A DNA stretch of 6,909 nt from JBGPGW01 sp041484095 (GTDB taxonomy: Bacteria; Pseudomonadota; Alphaproteobacteria; CADEGL01), in assembly GCA_041484095.1 (NCBI GenBank), contig JBGPGW010000190.1:1-6909 (forward strand), written 5' to 3'. Positions 1 to 5,810 of the stretch are shown in pieces. The first letter of the stretch is position 1. Every line of letters begins with the position of its first letter. A program made the position numbers and the translations under genes. The notes beneath the pieces were generated by a model that saw only the letters and a list, made by a program, of their open reading frames with translations, did not search any database and had not been told where the DNA came from.

Positions 1-18
1 CGCGCTCGACACCGCGCT

Positions 19-1110
19 TCACGCCGCCCGGTCCGGATAGAGCGAGCGCAATCCCTCCTCGCTCGCGGCGCACACGCCCCGCTCGGTGATGAGGGCGGTC
101 ACGAGCCGCGCCGGAGTCACGTCGAAGCCGTAATTGGCGGCGGCGCTGCCTTCAGGCGTCAGGCCGACCGTGACCGTCTGGCCCGAGGCGGCCCGGCCCT
201 GGATCGCCGTGACCTCGGCGGGATCGCGCTCCTCGATCGGGATCGCATGCCCGTCGGCGAGCGTCCAGTCGATGGTCGTGTGCGGCAGCGCCACATAGAA
301 CGGCACGCCGGTGTCGCGGGCGGCGAGCGCCTTCAGATAGGTGCCGATCTTGTTGCAGACATCGCCGTTCCGCGCCGTGCGGTCGGTGCCGACGATGCAG
401 AGGTCGACCTGTCCCCGCTGCATGAGATGCCCGCCCGCATTGTCCACGATCACCGTATGCGCGACACCGTGCCGGCCGAGCTCCCATGCCGTCAAGGCCG
501 CACCCTGGTTGCGCGGGCGCGTCTCATCGACCCAGACATGGAGTGCGATGCCCGCATCATGCGCCATGTAGATGGGAGCCAAGGCCGTGCCCCAATCGAC
601 GGTCGCCAGCCACCCGGCGTTGCAATGGGTGAGGATGTTGACGGTCTGGTATCCCTTCCTGTGGGCGATCGTCTCGATGAGGCCGAGGCCGTTGCGGCCG
701 ATCGCCTCGTTGGTCAGGACGTCCTCGTCGCAGAGACGCGCGGCGCGCGCATAGCCGACAGCCAGCCGTTCGCCCTGCCGGCGGGGACGGAGCTGCCCCA
801 TCATGTCGTCGAGCGCCCAGCGCAAATTGATCGCGGTCGGGCGCGTCGCGAGCAGCATCGCATAGGCGCGATCGAGCGCCTCATCCGACGGATCGTCGCG
901 AAGCGCCAGGCAGAGACCATAGGCCGCGGTGGCACCGATGAGCGGCGCGCCCCGCACCTGCATCGAGCGGATCGCGTGGGCCGCGTCCTCGACCTTCGCC
1001 AGGCGGACGGTCTCGAAGGCGTGCGGCAGCTTCGTCTGGTCGATCACCTCGACCGACCAGCCATCCTCCCTGACCCAGATCGTGCGATACGGCTTGCCGT
1101 TGACATTCAT
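19..1110 (-). CDS. mtnA: S-methyl-5-thioribose-1-phosphate isomerase (MtnA family)
   Basis: This 363-residue protein has the usual full length for MtnA. The family converts 5-methylthioribose-1-phosphate to 5-methylthioribulose-1-phosphate in cytosolic methylthioadenosine salvage. Visible family motifs are RGAP (53-56), NILTHCNAG with the catalytic-type Cys163, DETRPRNQGA (195-204), GTDR with the catalytic-type Asp243, and DVCNKIGTY (250-258). The C-terminal stretch FDVTPARLVTALITERGV is also typical. The ATG at 1110 is supported by a GGAGGG site 10 nt upstream. The gene is divergent from the SDR at 1339, and its operon partners, if any, lie beyond base 1. The motif GTDRTARNGDVC departs from the commoner GADRIAANGDVA form, so a related aldose-1-phosphate isomerase activity (for example 5-deoxyribose-1-phosphate) cannot be excluded. 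The family assignment is secure; the exact substrate is inferred. Confidence 0.93.
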   Translation of the reverse strand: MNVNGKPYRTIWVREDGWSVEVIDQTKLPHAFETVRLAKVEDAAHAIRSMQVRGAPLIGATAAYGLCLALRDDPSDEALDRAYAMLLATRPTAINLRWALDDMMGQLRPRRQGERLAVGYARAARLCDEDVLTNEAIGRNGLGLIETIAHRKGYQTVNILTHCNAGWLATVDWGTALAPIYMAHDAGIALHVWVDETRPRNQGAALTAWELGRHGVAHTVIVDNAGGHLMQRGQVDLCIVGTDRTARNGDVCNKIGTYLKALAARDTGVPFYVALPHTTIDWTLADGHAIPIEERDPAEVTAIQGRAASGQTVTVGLTPEGSAAANYGFDVTPARLVTALITERGVCAASEEGLRSLYPDRAA

Positions 1111-1120
1111 GCGGGCGCAA

Positions 1121-1126
1121 CCCTCC
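1121..1126 (-). promoter_or_regulatory. Ribosome binding site of mtnA
   Basis: On the minus strand the sequence reads GGAGGG, followed by a 10-nt spacer to the ATG at 1110. The match to the Shine-Dalgarno core is strong and the spacing is slightly long. It supports ATG 1110 as the start. Confidence 0.7.
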
Positions 1127-1323
1127 GTTCGTCGCGGTCAGGACAGCGCATCACAACGGCCGAAGTTCGTGAACGCCGCCAAGCGAGCCTCCGTTTTCAC
1201 GACAGCCCCAACCTAGCGGAATTCCTCACGAGCGGACAGCCGCGCGCGCCGGTCGGAAAGGCCCCATGGAGCGTGTGGCGAGCGGGGCTTCGAGCCTGTA
1301 CGATCCCTGGGGCAATCGTCATC

Positions 1324-1331
1324 GGGGGGAG
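1324..1331 (+). promoter_or_regulatory. Ribosome binding site of the first SDR
   Basis: GGGGGGAG is followed by a 7-nt spacer before ATG 1339. It fixes the SDR start at 1339 rather than at the many upstream in-frame codons, because the reading frame is open back to 247. Confidence 0.65.
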
Positions 1332-1338
1332 CCAGGAC

Positions 1339-2085
1339 ATGGCGGGCGTACTCGTGGTCACCGGCGGCAGCCGCGGCATCGGCGCCGCGATCGCCGAGCT
1401 CGGCGGCAAGCGCGGCTACAAGGTGTGCGTCAATTACAGCCGCGCGAAGGACCGGGCCGAGGCGGTCGTGCGCAAGATCAAAGACTCCGGCGGCGACGCC
1501 ATCGCGATCCAGGCCGACATCGCCAGGGAAGACGACATCGTCCGCATGTTCCGCGAGGTCGACAAGGCCTTCGGACCCGTGACGGCGCTCATTAACAATG
1601 CCGGCGTGGACGTCCCCTCGCGCGACACGGAGGATTGCCGTCTCGAAGACCTCAAGGCGGTTTTCGCCGTCAACGTGTTCGGGGCCTTCCTCTGCGCGCG
1701 CGAGGCGATCAAGCGCATGTCGACGCAGTTGGGCGGCAAGGGCGGCGTGATCGTCAATATCGGCTCCCGCGCCTCGGGCCATCACAAGCTCGTGGGCGAG
1801 ATGCCCTATACCGCGAGCAAGGGGGCGATCGACGCCTTCACCATCGGCCTCGCCAACGAGGTCGCGAAGAAAGGCATCCGCGTCGCCTGCATCCGGCCGG
1901 GCCTCATCCTCACCGAGATTTTCGAGCGCGAAGGCCTCGCCATCGTCGAGGAGCGCGCGCGGCAGAACGTGCCACTCGGGCGGATCGGCAAGCCGATGGA
2001 GATCGCGACGGCGGCGCTGTTCCTCTGCTCCGACGACGCCTCCTACATCCACGGCGCCATCATCGACGTGGGCGGCGGACGGTGA
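1339..2085 (+). CDS. Short-chain dehydrogenase/reductase (SDR), YgfF/FabG-like
   Basis: This 248-residue classical SDR has the usual family length and probably acts as an NAD(P)(H)-dependent cytosolic oxidoreductase on a keto/hydroxy substrate. The Rossmann motif TGGSRGIG is at 8-15, Asp60 sits in the adenine-contact ADI, NNAG is at 86-89, and the structural Asn112 is in FAVNVFG. The catalytic residues appear to be Ser143 (NIGSRAS), Tyr157 and Lys161 (YTASK). RPGLILTEI follows, and the protein ends IIDVGGGR, a normal SDR C-terminus. The VNYSR segment (31-35) after the second beta strand suggests NADP(H) preference. From memory, the overall pattern resembles E. coli YgfF and glucose-dehydrogenase-like SDRs. 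ATG 1339 is chosen because it directly precedes the Rossmann strand and has a good ribosome binding site. The substrate is unknown. It lies upstream of a second SDR but is separated from it by 568 repeat-bearing bases, so co-transcription is uncertain. Confidence 0.93.
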   Translation: MAGVLVVTGGSRGIGAAIAELGGKRGYKVCVNYSRAKDRAEAVVRKIKDSGGDAIAIQADIAREDDIVRMFREVDKAFGPVTALINNAGVDVPSRDTEDCRLEDLKAVFAVNVFGAFLCAREAIKRMSTQLGGKGGVIVNIGSRASGHHKLVGEMPYTASKGAIDAFTIGLANEVAKKGIRVACIRPGLILTEIFEREGLAIVEERARQNVPLGRIGKPMEIATAALFLCSDDASYIHGAIIDVGGGR

Positions 2086-2145
2086 GGGGGGCATGGATGC
2101 GGAGGATGATCCGAACCGGTGCGAACTGTCGTCGCGGGCGGCATC

Positions 2146-2181
2146 ACCCCCACCCAACCCACCCCCCACAAGGGGGAGGGT
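2146..2181 (+). repeat. C/G-rich palindromic repeat element, copy 1
   Basis: A run of C-rich blocks (ACCCCCACCCAACCC) leads into a hairpin at 2157-2181. The left arm is ACCC-A-CCCCC, the loop CACAA and the right arm GGGGG-A-GGGT, giving ten pairs with one A-A mismatch. The arrangement matches copy 2 (2510-2544) read on the opposite strand. Such C/G-rich intergenic palindromes are common REP-like repeats in alphaproteobacterial genomes. It begins about 60 bases after the SDR stop codon and could also act as an mRNA 3' end structure, but there is no U-tract, so I do not call it an intrinsic terminator. Confidence 0.6.
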
Positions 2182-2293
2182 CAGAAAGATAGGCTCGATG
2201 AAATCGTCGAATCCCGGCACCATGACGCCAGGCCTATCGAGCCCGACGTTCCGCCGATCTCGCCCGACGGATGCACGCGGCGCACGCAACGAC

Positions 2294-2497
2294 CTGCATC
2301 GTGCACGCGATAAAATGCATCGTGCGCGCGACGACATACGGGGTGCGCAGGATGAAACGCGCGGCGCGCGGGATGAAGGATGCGGTGGATGACGAAGGAC
2401 GCGGTACGTGATGAATATGCGTTGCGCGTGACGATGAGCGCGATGCGCGTGCGACGGACGTGATGCGCGTGACGAATATGCGATGCGCGTGACGGAA
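2294..2497 (+). repeat. Degenerate tandem array, unit about 19-21 bp, about ten copies
   Basis: Units can be laid out from 2294, 2315, 2336, 2357, 2378, 2397 and on to 2497. The first four are exactly 21 bp and later ones vary from 18 to 24 bp. TGCATCGTGC occurs at 2295 and again at 2316, exactly 21 bp apart. The right half carries the core (A/T)TGCGCGTGACG at 2422, 2463 and 2483, plus a variant with a 2-base insertion at 2443. The 27-base segments 2407-2433 and 2468-2494 differ at only two positions. Units end mostly in GATGAA or GACGAA. The left edge may extend to about 2268, where similarity fades. It is not a CRISPR: the units are contiguous, diverged and without spacers. Confidence 0.7.
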
Positions 2498-2509
2498 GCA
2501 TTTTATTGT

Positions 2510-2544
2510 CCCCCTCCCCTTGAGGGAGGGGGTAGGGGGAGGGG
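2510..2544 (-). repeat. C/G-rich palindromic repeat element, copy 2 (inverted)
   Basis: CCCCCTCCC (2510-2518), loop CTTGA, and GGGAGGGGG (2524-2532) form a perfect 9-bp hairpin, followed by a second G-block, GGGGGAGGGG (2535-2544). Read on the minus strand, the order is C-blocks then hairpin, the same as copy 1, so the two copies are in inverted orientation about 330 bases apart. The minus-strand hairpin is followed by GACAATAAAA and has no U-tract, so a terminator call is not supported. Confidence 0.62.
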
Positions 2545-2653
2545 TTTGCGCAGGATGTCAGAGATCATGGGCGTCGTCGAATGAGCGGCCGCTGGACGCG
2601 CCGCCATAAGGCTGTCGGCTCGCCCGCGACACCGGCCGCCGCGGTCTAGGATC

Positions 2654-3376
2654 ATGGCGAAACGGACGACACTCATCACCGGTGCGAGCAAGGGAATCGG
2701 CCGCGCGCTCGCCGATCGCCTGATCGCCCAAGGCCATACGGTCATCGGCCTGGCCCGCACGCCGCCCGATGCGGGCTACAGGGGCGAATTTCACGCGGTC
2801 GACCTCATGGAGACCGACGCGACAGAGCGCGTGCTTCGCGCGATCACGGCGCGCCACGCGATCGACAATGTCGTCAACAACGCCGCCTTCATCAAGATCG
2901 ACCGCATCGAGGATTCAACGCTCGCCGATCTCGAGCGCACGCTCGCGCTCAACCTCCGGGCCGCCATGCTGTGCGTGCAGGCCTGCCTGCCCGCGATGAA
3001 AGCGAAGGGACGCGGCCGCATCGTGAACGTGGGCAGCCGCGCCGCCCTCGGCAAAGTCGGCCGCGGCATCTATGCCGCAAGCAAGGCCGGGCTCGTCGGC
3101 TTCACCCGCACCTGGGCGATCGAGCTGGCACCCTCCGGCATCACGGTCAATTGCGTCGCCCCCGGCCCGACCGCGACCGAGATGTTCCGCAAGGGCAATC
3201 CGCCCGAAAGCGCCGCCACCAAGGCGATCATCGCGTCGATCCCCTTAAAGCGCATGGGCAAGCCCGAGGAAATGGCGGCCGCCATACAATACTTTCTCCA
3301 GGACGACGCCGCGTTCACGACGGGCCAGGTTCTCTATGTCGACGGCGGCATCACCGTCGGCCTCGATCCCATGTAA
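2654..3376 (+). CDS. Short-chain dehydrogenase/reductase (SDR)
   Basis: This complete classical SDR of 240 residues is probably a cytosolic NADP(H)-dependent oxidoreductase. TGASKGIG lies at 9-16, and Arg35 in GLAR after the second beta strand fits NADP(H). Asp50 (VDL) contacts the adenine, and NNAA at 75-78 replaces the usual NNAG. Asn100 is the structural Asn (LALNL). Ser128 (NVGSRA), Tyr140 and Lys144 (YAASK) form the catalytic set. APGPTATEM (169-177) and YVDGGITVG near the C-terminus are typical. ATG 2654 directly precedes the Rossmann strand; only a weak AGGA (2648-2651), very close to the ATG, is present as a ribosome binding site. The last two codons and the stop are part of a 15-bp tandem repeat. 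It is followed 74 bases later by the molybdenum hydroxylase subunit and is probably co-transcribed with it, which hints at consecutive oxidation steps. The substrate is unknown. Confidence 0.92.
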   Translation: MAKRTTLITGASKGIGRALADRLIAQGHTVIGLARTPPDAGYRGEFHAVDLMETDATERVLRAITARHAIDNVVNNAAFIKIDRIEDSTLADLERTLALNLRAAMLCVQACLPAMKAKGRGRIVNVGSRAALGKVGRGIYAASKAGLVGFTRTWAIELAPSGITVNCVAPGPTATEMFRKGNPPESAATKAIIASIPLKRMGKPEEMAAAIQYFLQDDAAFTTGQVLYVDGGITVGLDPM

Positions 3377-3427
3377 ATCTGGCCCATGTGAATGCGGCCC
3401 ATGTGAATGCGGCCCATGTAAATCTGT
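3368..3427 (+). repeat. 15-bp tandem repeat, four units, overlapping the SDR stop codon
   Basis: The four contiguous units are CCCATGTAAATCTGG (3368), CCCATGTGAATGCGG (3383), an identical copy (3398), and CCCATGTAAATCTGT (3413). Units 2 and 3 are identical, and units 1 and 4 differ only in the last base, giving an A-B-B-A order. Unit 1 encodes the final Pro-Met and the TAA stop of the preceding SDR. Each unit therefore repeats an ATG plus stop (TAA or TGA) in that frame. In the frame of the following gene the units are open and would read as HVNxx pentapeptides. Confidence 0.9.
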
Positions 3428-3437
3428 CCAACCGTGC

Positions 3438-3443
3438 AGAAGG
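3438..3443 (+). promoter_or_regulatory. Ribosome binding site of the molybdenum hydroxylase subunit
   Basis: AGAAGG is followed by a 7-nt spacer before ATG 3451. This decides the start, because the frame is open far upstream (back to 2971) and contains in-frame GTG codons at 3388 and 3403 within the tandem repeat. Confidence 0.65.
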
Positions 3444-3450
3444 CGTAACG

Positions 3451-5784
3451 ATGGCATCCGTGATCGGTCAATCGATACCCCGCGTCGAGGACGCGCGGCT
3501 CCTGAGGGGTCGCGGCCGTTTTCTCGACGACATGAACCTCGCCGGTCAGGCTTATGCCGCGGTCGTCAGGTCGCCCCACGCGCATGCGGAGATTCTCGCG
3601 ATCGACACCAAGGCCGCGCTTGCGGCACCGGGCGTCCTTGGAATCTTCACCTGGGCCGACCTCGATGCCGACGGGGTCAAGCCCCTGCCGGCGATGACGC
3701 GCGATCCGCGCTACGAAATCCGCAACCGCGACGGCACGCGCATGCCGGAGCCGGCGCACTGGCCGCTTGCGAAGGCCCGCGTGCGCCACACGGGCGACCC
3801 CGTGGCCTTCGTCGTCGCGGAGAGCCACGCCCAGGCCCAGGACGCGGCGGCGCTCGTGACCGTCCGCTACGAGCCCCTGCCGTCGGTCAGCGACGTCGAC
3901 GACGCGCTCGCGCCTGACGCGCCGCTTCTCTGGGACGAGGCGCCGGGCAACACCTGCTTCGAGTGGGAGGTGGGCGACCGCAAGGCGAAGGACGCAGCCT
4001 TCGCGCGCGCTGGCCATGTGACGCGGCTCACCCTCGACAACAACCGCCTCATCTGCGTCTTCATGGAACCGCGGGGCGCCCTGGCCGCGGTCGATCCCAC
4101 GAGCGGCGCCATCACCCTTCATGGATCGGGCCAGGGCGCGCACCGATTCCGCGAGACCCTCTCCTATTGCCTCGGTGTCGCACCCGAGACCGTGCGCGTC
4201 CTCATGGGCGATGTCGGCGGCGGCTTCGGCCCGCGCGGATTCTTCTATCCCGAGAATCTTCTCGTGACCTGGGCCGCGCGGCGCCTGAAGCGCCCGGTCA
4301 AATGGACAGGCGACCGGCAGGAAAGTTTTCTCACCGACGTCCAGGCCCGCGGCCACCGCATGCAGTGCGAGCTGGCACTCGACCGCGATCACCGCTTCCT
4401 CGGGCTCAGCGTCTCGAGCAATTGGAACATGGGCGCCTATGTCACGGCGCGCGGGATCATGGCGACGATCCTCCATATGGGCCCGATCATCACGGGCGCC
4501 TATCGCTTCGACGCCGTCCATTTCGAGCTTCGCGGCGTGTTCACCAACGCGGCACCGGCCTATGCCTATCGCGGCATCGGGCGCGCGGAGGCGAGCCACG
4601 CGCTCGAACGCCTCATCGACACGGCGGCGGACGAGCTCGGCATCGACCGCATCGAGCTCCAGCGAAAGAACATCGTGCCCATCGCCGCCATGCCGTACCG
4701 AAGCCCCGCCGGCGCCCATTACGACAGCGGCGAGTTCGAGGTCGCGATGGACAAGGCGCTCGCGCTCGCGGATTGGCGCGGCTTTGCCGCGCGCCGCGCG
4801 GAGGCCGCGAAGCGCGGGCGCCTCCGCGGGATTGGCGCCTGCGTCTTCGTCGAGAATGCGGGCGGTGCGCCTTCCGAATTCGCCGAGGTCAAAGTCGAAT
4901 CCAAGGGCTCGCTCACCGTCTTCGCGGGAAGCGGGCCGAGCGGCCAGGGCCATGAGACCGTGTTCGCCCAGGTCCTTGCCTCGGAGCTCGATCAACCCTT
5001 CGAGCGCGTGCGCGTCGTCATCGGCGACACGGGCGCCGTCAAGGCCGGCTACGGCTCCGCCGCGTCGCGCTCCATGCGCAAGGCCGGGACCGCCATCGTC
5101 ATGGGCACGCGAATCATGATCGAGAAAGGCAAGCGCCTCGCCGGCGACATGCTGGAGGCCACACCCGCCGACATCGAATACAGGGACGGCCGGTTCCGCG
5201 TCGCCGGCACGGACCGCTCGGTCGGGCTTTACGAGGTCGCGGCCCATGCCGAAGCCGAGGGCGACGAATTATCCGGGGCCATCGACCACAAGCAGGAGGG
5301 CGACACCTATCCCAACGGCACGCAGGTGGCCGAAGTCGAGATCGACCCCGAGACGGGCGAGGTCACGCTCGTGCACCACGTCATGGTCAACGACGTCGGA
5401 CGCGTGATCAATCCGCGCATCATGCACGGCCAGCTCCACGGCGGAATCGCGCAGGGGATCGGACAGGTGTTGTTCGAGCACGCGGTCTATGACCGCGAAT
5501 CCGGCCAGCTTCTCTCCGGCAGCCTCATGGACTACGCGATACCGCGCGCCGATGAGTTGCCGAGCTTCACGACAGCGTTCCACGAAGTGCCGTGCGCCGG
5601 CAATCCCCTCGGTGTGAAGGGCGGGGGCGAGGGCGGCACGACGGGCGCGCCACCGGCCGTCCTCAACGCGATCGTCGACGCGCTCAAGGCGTATGGCGTG
5701 CGCGACATCGACATGCCGGCGACGCCCTCGCGAATCTGGGAAGCGATCGAGGCTGCGACCCGGGCCGCGCGCCGTTCGTCCTGA
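3451..5784 (+). CDS. Xanthine dehydrogenase family protein, molybdopterin-binding large subunit (CoxL form II-like)
   Basis: The 777-residue protein matches the normal length of the large catalytic subunit of molybdenum hydroxylases (xanthine, aldehyde and CO dehydrogenase-like). It would hydroxylate an aldehyde or N-heterocycle using a Mo-molybdopterin cofactor. The N-terminus IGQSIPRVEDARLLRGRGRF is typical, followed by the a/b hammerhead domain (about 20-130) and the cofactor-binding domains. Visible motifs are GGGFGPRG (256-263), AYRGIGR (372-378), GQGHET (498-503) and GVKGGGEGG with the expected catalytic Glu727. AYRGIGR resembles the AYRGAGR signature of form II enzymes and not the AYxCSFR loop of true CO dehydrogenase, so CO oxidation is unlikely. 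The usual partners, a 2Fe-2S subunit (about 160 aa) and an FAD subunit (about 280 aa), are absent from this window. It sits between an SDR and a drug-type transporter on the same strand. The substrate is unassigned. Confidence 0.94.
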   Translation: MASVIGQSIPRVEDARLLRGRGRFLDDMNLAGQAYAAVVRSPHAHAEILAIDTKAALAAPGVLGIFTWADLDADGVKPLPAMTRDPRYEIRNRDGTRMPEPAHWPLAKARVRHTGDPVAFVVAESHAQAQDAAALVTVRYEPLPSVSDVDDALAPDAPLLWDEAPGNTCFEWEVGDRKAKDAAFARAGHVTRLTLDNNRLICVFMEPRGALAAVDPTSGAITLHGSGQGAHRFRETLSYCLGVAPETVRVLMGDVGGGFGPRGFFYPENLLVTWAARRLKRPVKWTGDRQESFLTDVQARGHRMQCELALDRDHRFLGLSVSSNWNMGAYVTARGIMATILHMGPIITGAYRFDAVHFELRGVFTNAAPAYAYRGIGRAEASHALERLIDTAADELGIDRIELQRKNIVPIAAMPYRSPAGAHYDSGEFEVAMDKALALADWRGFAARRAEAAKRGRLRGIGACVFVENAGGAPSEFAEVKVESKGSLTVFAGSGPSGQGHETVFAQVLASELDQPFERVRVVIGDTGAVKAGYGSAASRSMRKAGTAIVMGTRIMIEKGKRLAGDMLEATPADIEYRDGRFRVAGTDRSVGLYEVAAHAEAEGDELSGAIDHKQEGDTYPNGTQVAEVEIDPETGEVTLVHHVMVNDVGRVINPRIMHGQLHGGIAQGIGQVLFEHAVYDRESGQLLSGSLMDYAIPRADELPSFTTAFHEVPCAGNPLGVKGGGEGGTTGAPPAVLNAIVDALKAYGVRDIDMPATPSRIWEAIEAATRAARRSS

Positions 5785-5810
5785 CGATCGCATCATCGAT
5801 CCTCGACGCC

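Larger units (their letters stand above)
1111..1338. other. Divergent intergenic region between mtnA and the first SDR
   Basis: These 228 bases separate two divergently oriented genes, so promoters for both should lie here. I see no convincing -35/-10 pair on either strand and no riboswitch-like fold. The only symmetric elements noticed are an 8-bp palindrome GGAATTCC at 1218-1225 and a short GTTCGTGAAC element at about 1155-1164, both too short to call an operator. The plus-strand frame of the downstream SDR stays open across this region and well into the mtnA antisense strand, but nothing suggests that extension is translated. Confidence 0.5.
2086..2653. other. Gene-free intergenic region rich in repeats
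   Basis: This 568-base stretch between the two SDR genes holds no credible coding sequence. Going left to right it contains a C/G-rich hairpin element (2146-2181), a short spacer, a degenerate tandem array of about 21-bp units (2294-2497), a second hairpin element in the opposite orientation (2510-2544), and about 110 bases of leader before the second SDR. An 8-bp inverted pair, GGCTCGAT at 2192-2199 and ATCGAGCC at 2236-2243, sits just after the first hairpin. A promoter for the downstream genes may lie at 2545-2653, but I see no clear -35/-10 boxes. Confidence 0.7.

Noticed and set aside
1..12. Start of a next minus-strand gene (GTG at complement of 12-10) following mtnA
   Set aside because: Only four codons would lie in the window and no ribosome binding site can be judged, so there is no support beyond a possible start codon.
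247..1338. Long upstream extension of the first SDR reading frame (would give a 612-residue protein)
   Set aside because: The extension lies antisense to the well-supported mtnA gene, shows no domain, and the SDR has its own ribosome binding site and family-correct start at 1339. It is an artefact of high GC content.
2157..2181. Rho-independent terminator after the first SDR
   Set aside because: The hairpin has one internal mismatch and is followed by TCAGAAAG with no T-run. A related element in inverted orientation nearby points to a dispersed repeat instead.
1213..2337. Antisense open frame of 374 codons across the first SDR
   Set aside because: It is a shadow of the SDR and the adjoining G/C-rich repeat, with no domain signature.
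2093..2392. 99-codon open frame after the first SDR with a G-rich stretch before its ATG and a heptad-like HRARDxx repeat
   Set aside because: It runs through the palindromic element and into the 21-bp tandem array; the heptad pattern is just the 21-bp repeat read in frame. The G-run is only one base from the ATG, and the composition is unlike a folded protein.
2294..2497. CRISPR array
   Set aside because: Units are contiguous, diverged and about 20 bp with no unique spacers, and no cas gene is present.
2971..3450. 160-codon N-terminal extension of the molybdenum hydroxylase frame
   Set aside because: It overlaps the second SDR in another frame and then the 15-bp repeat. The family N-terminus and a good ribosome binding site start at 3451.
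3334..5247. Long antisense open frame across the hydroxylase (637 codons)
   Set aside because: It is arginine- and alanine-rich without recognisable motifs and mirrors the codon bias of the real gene on the plus strand.
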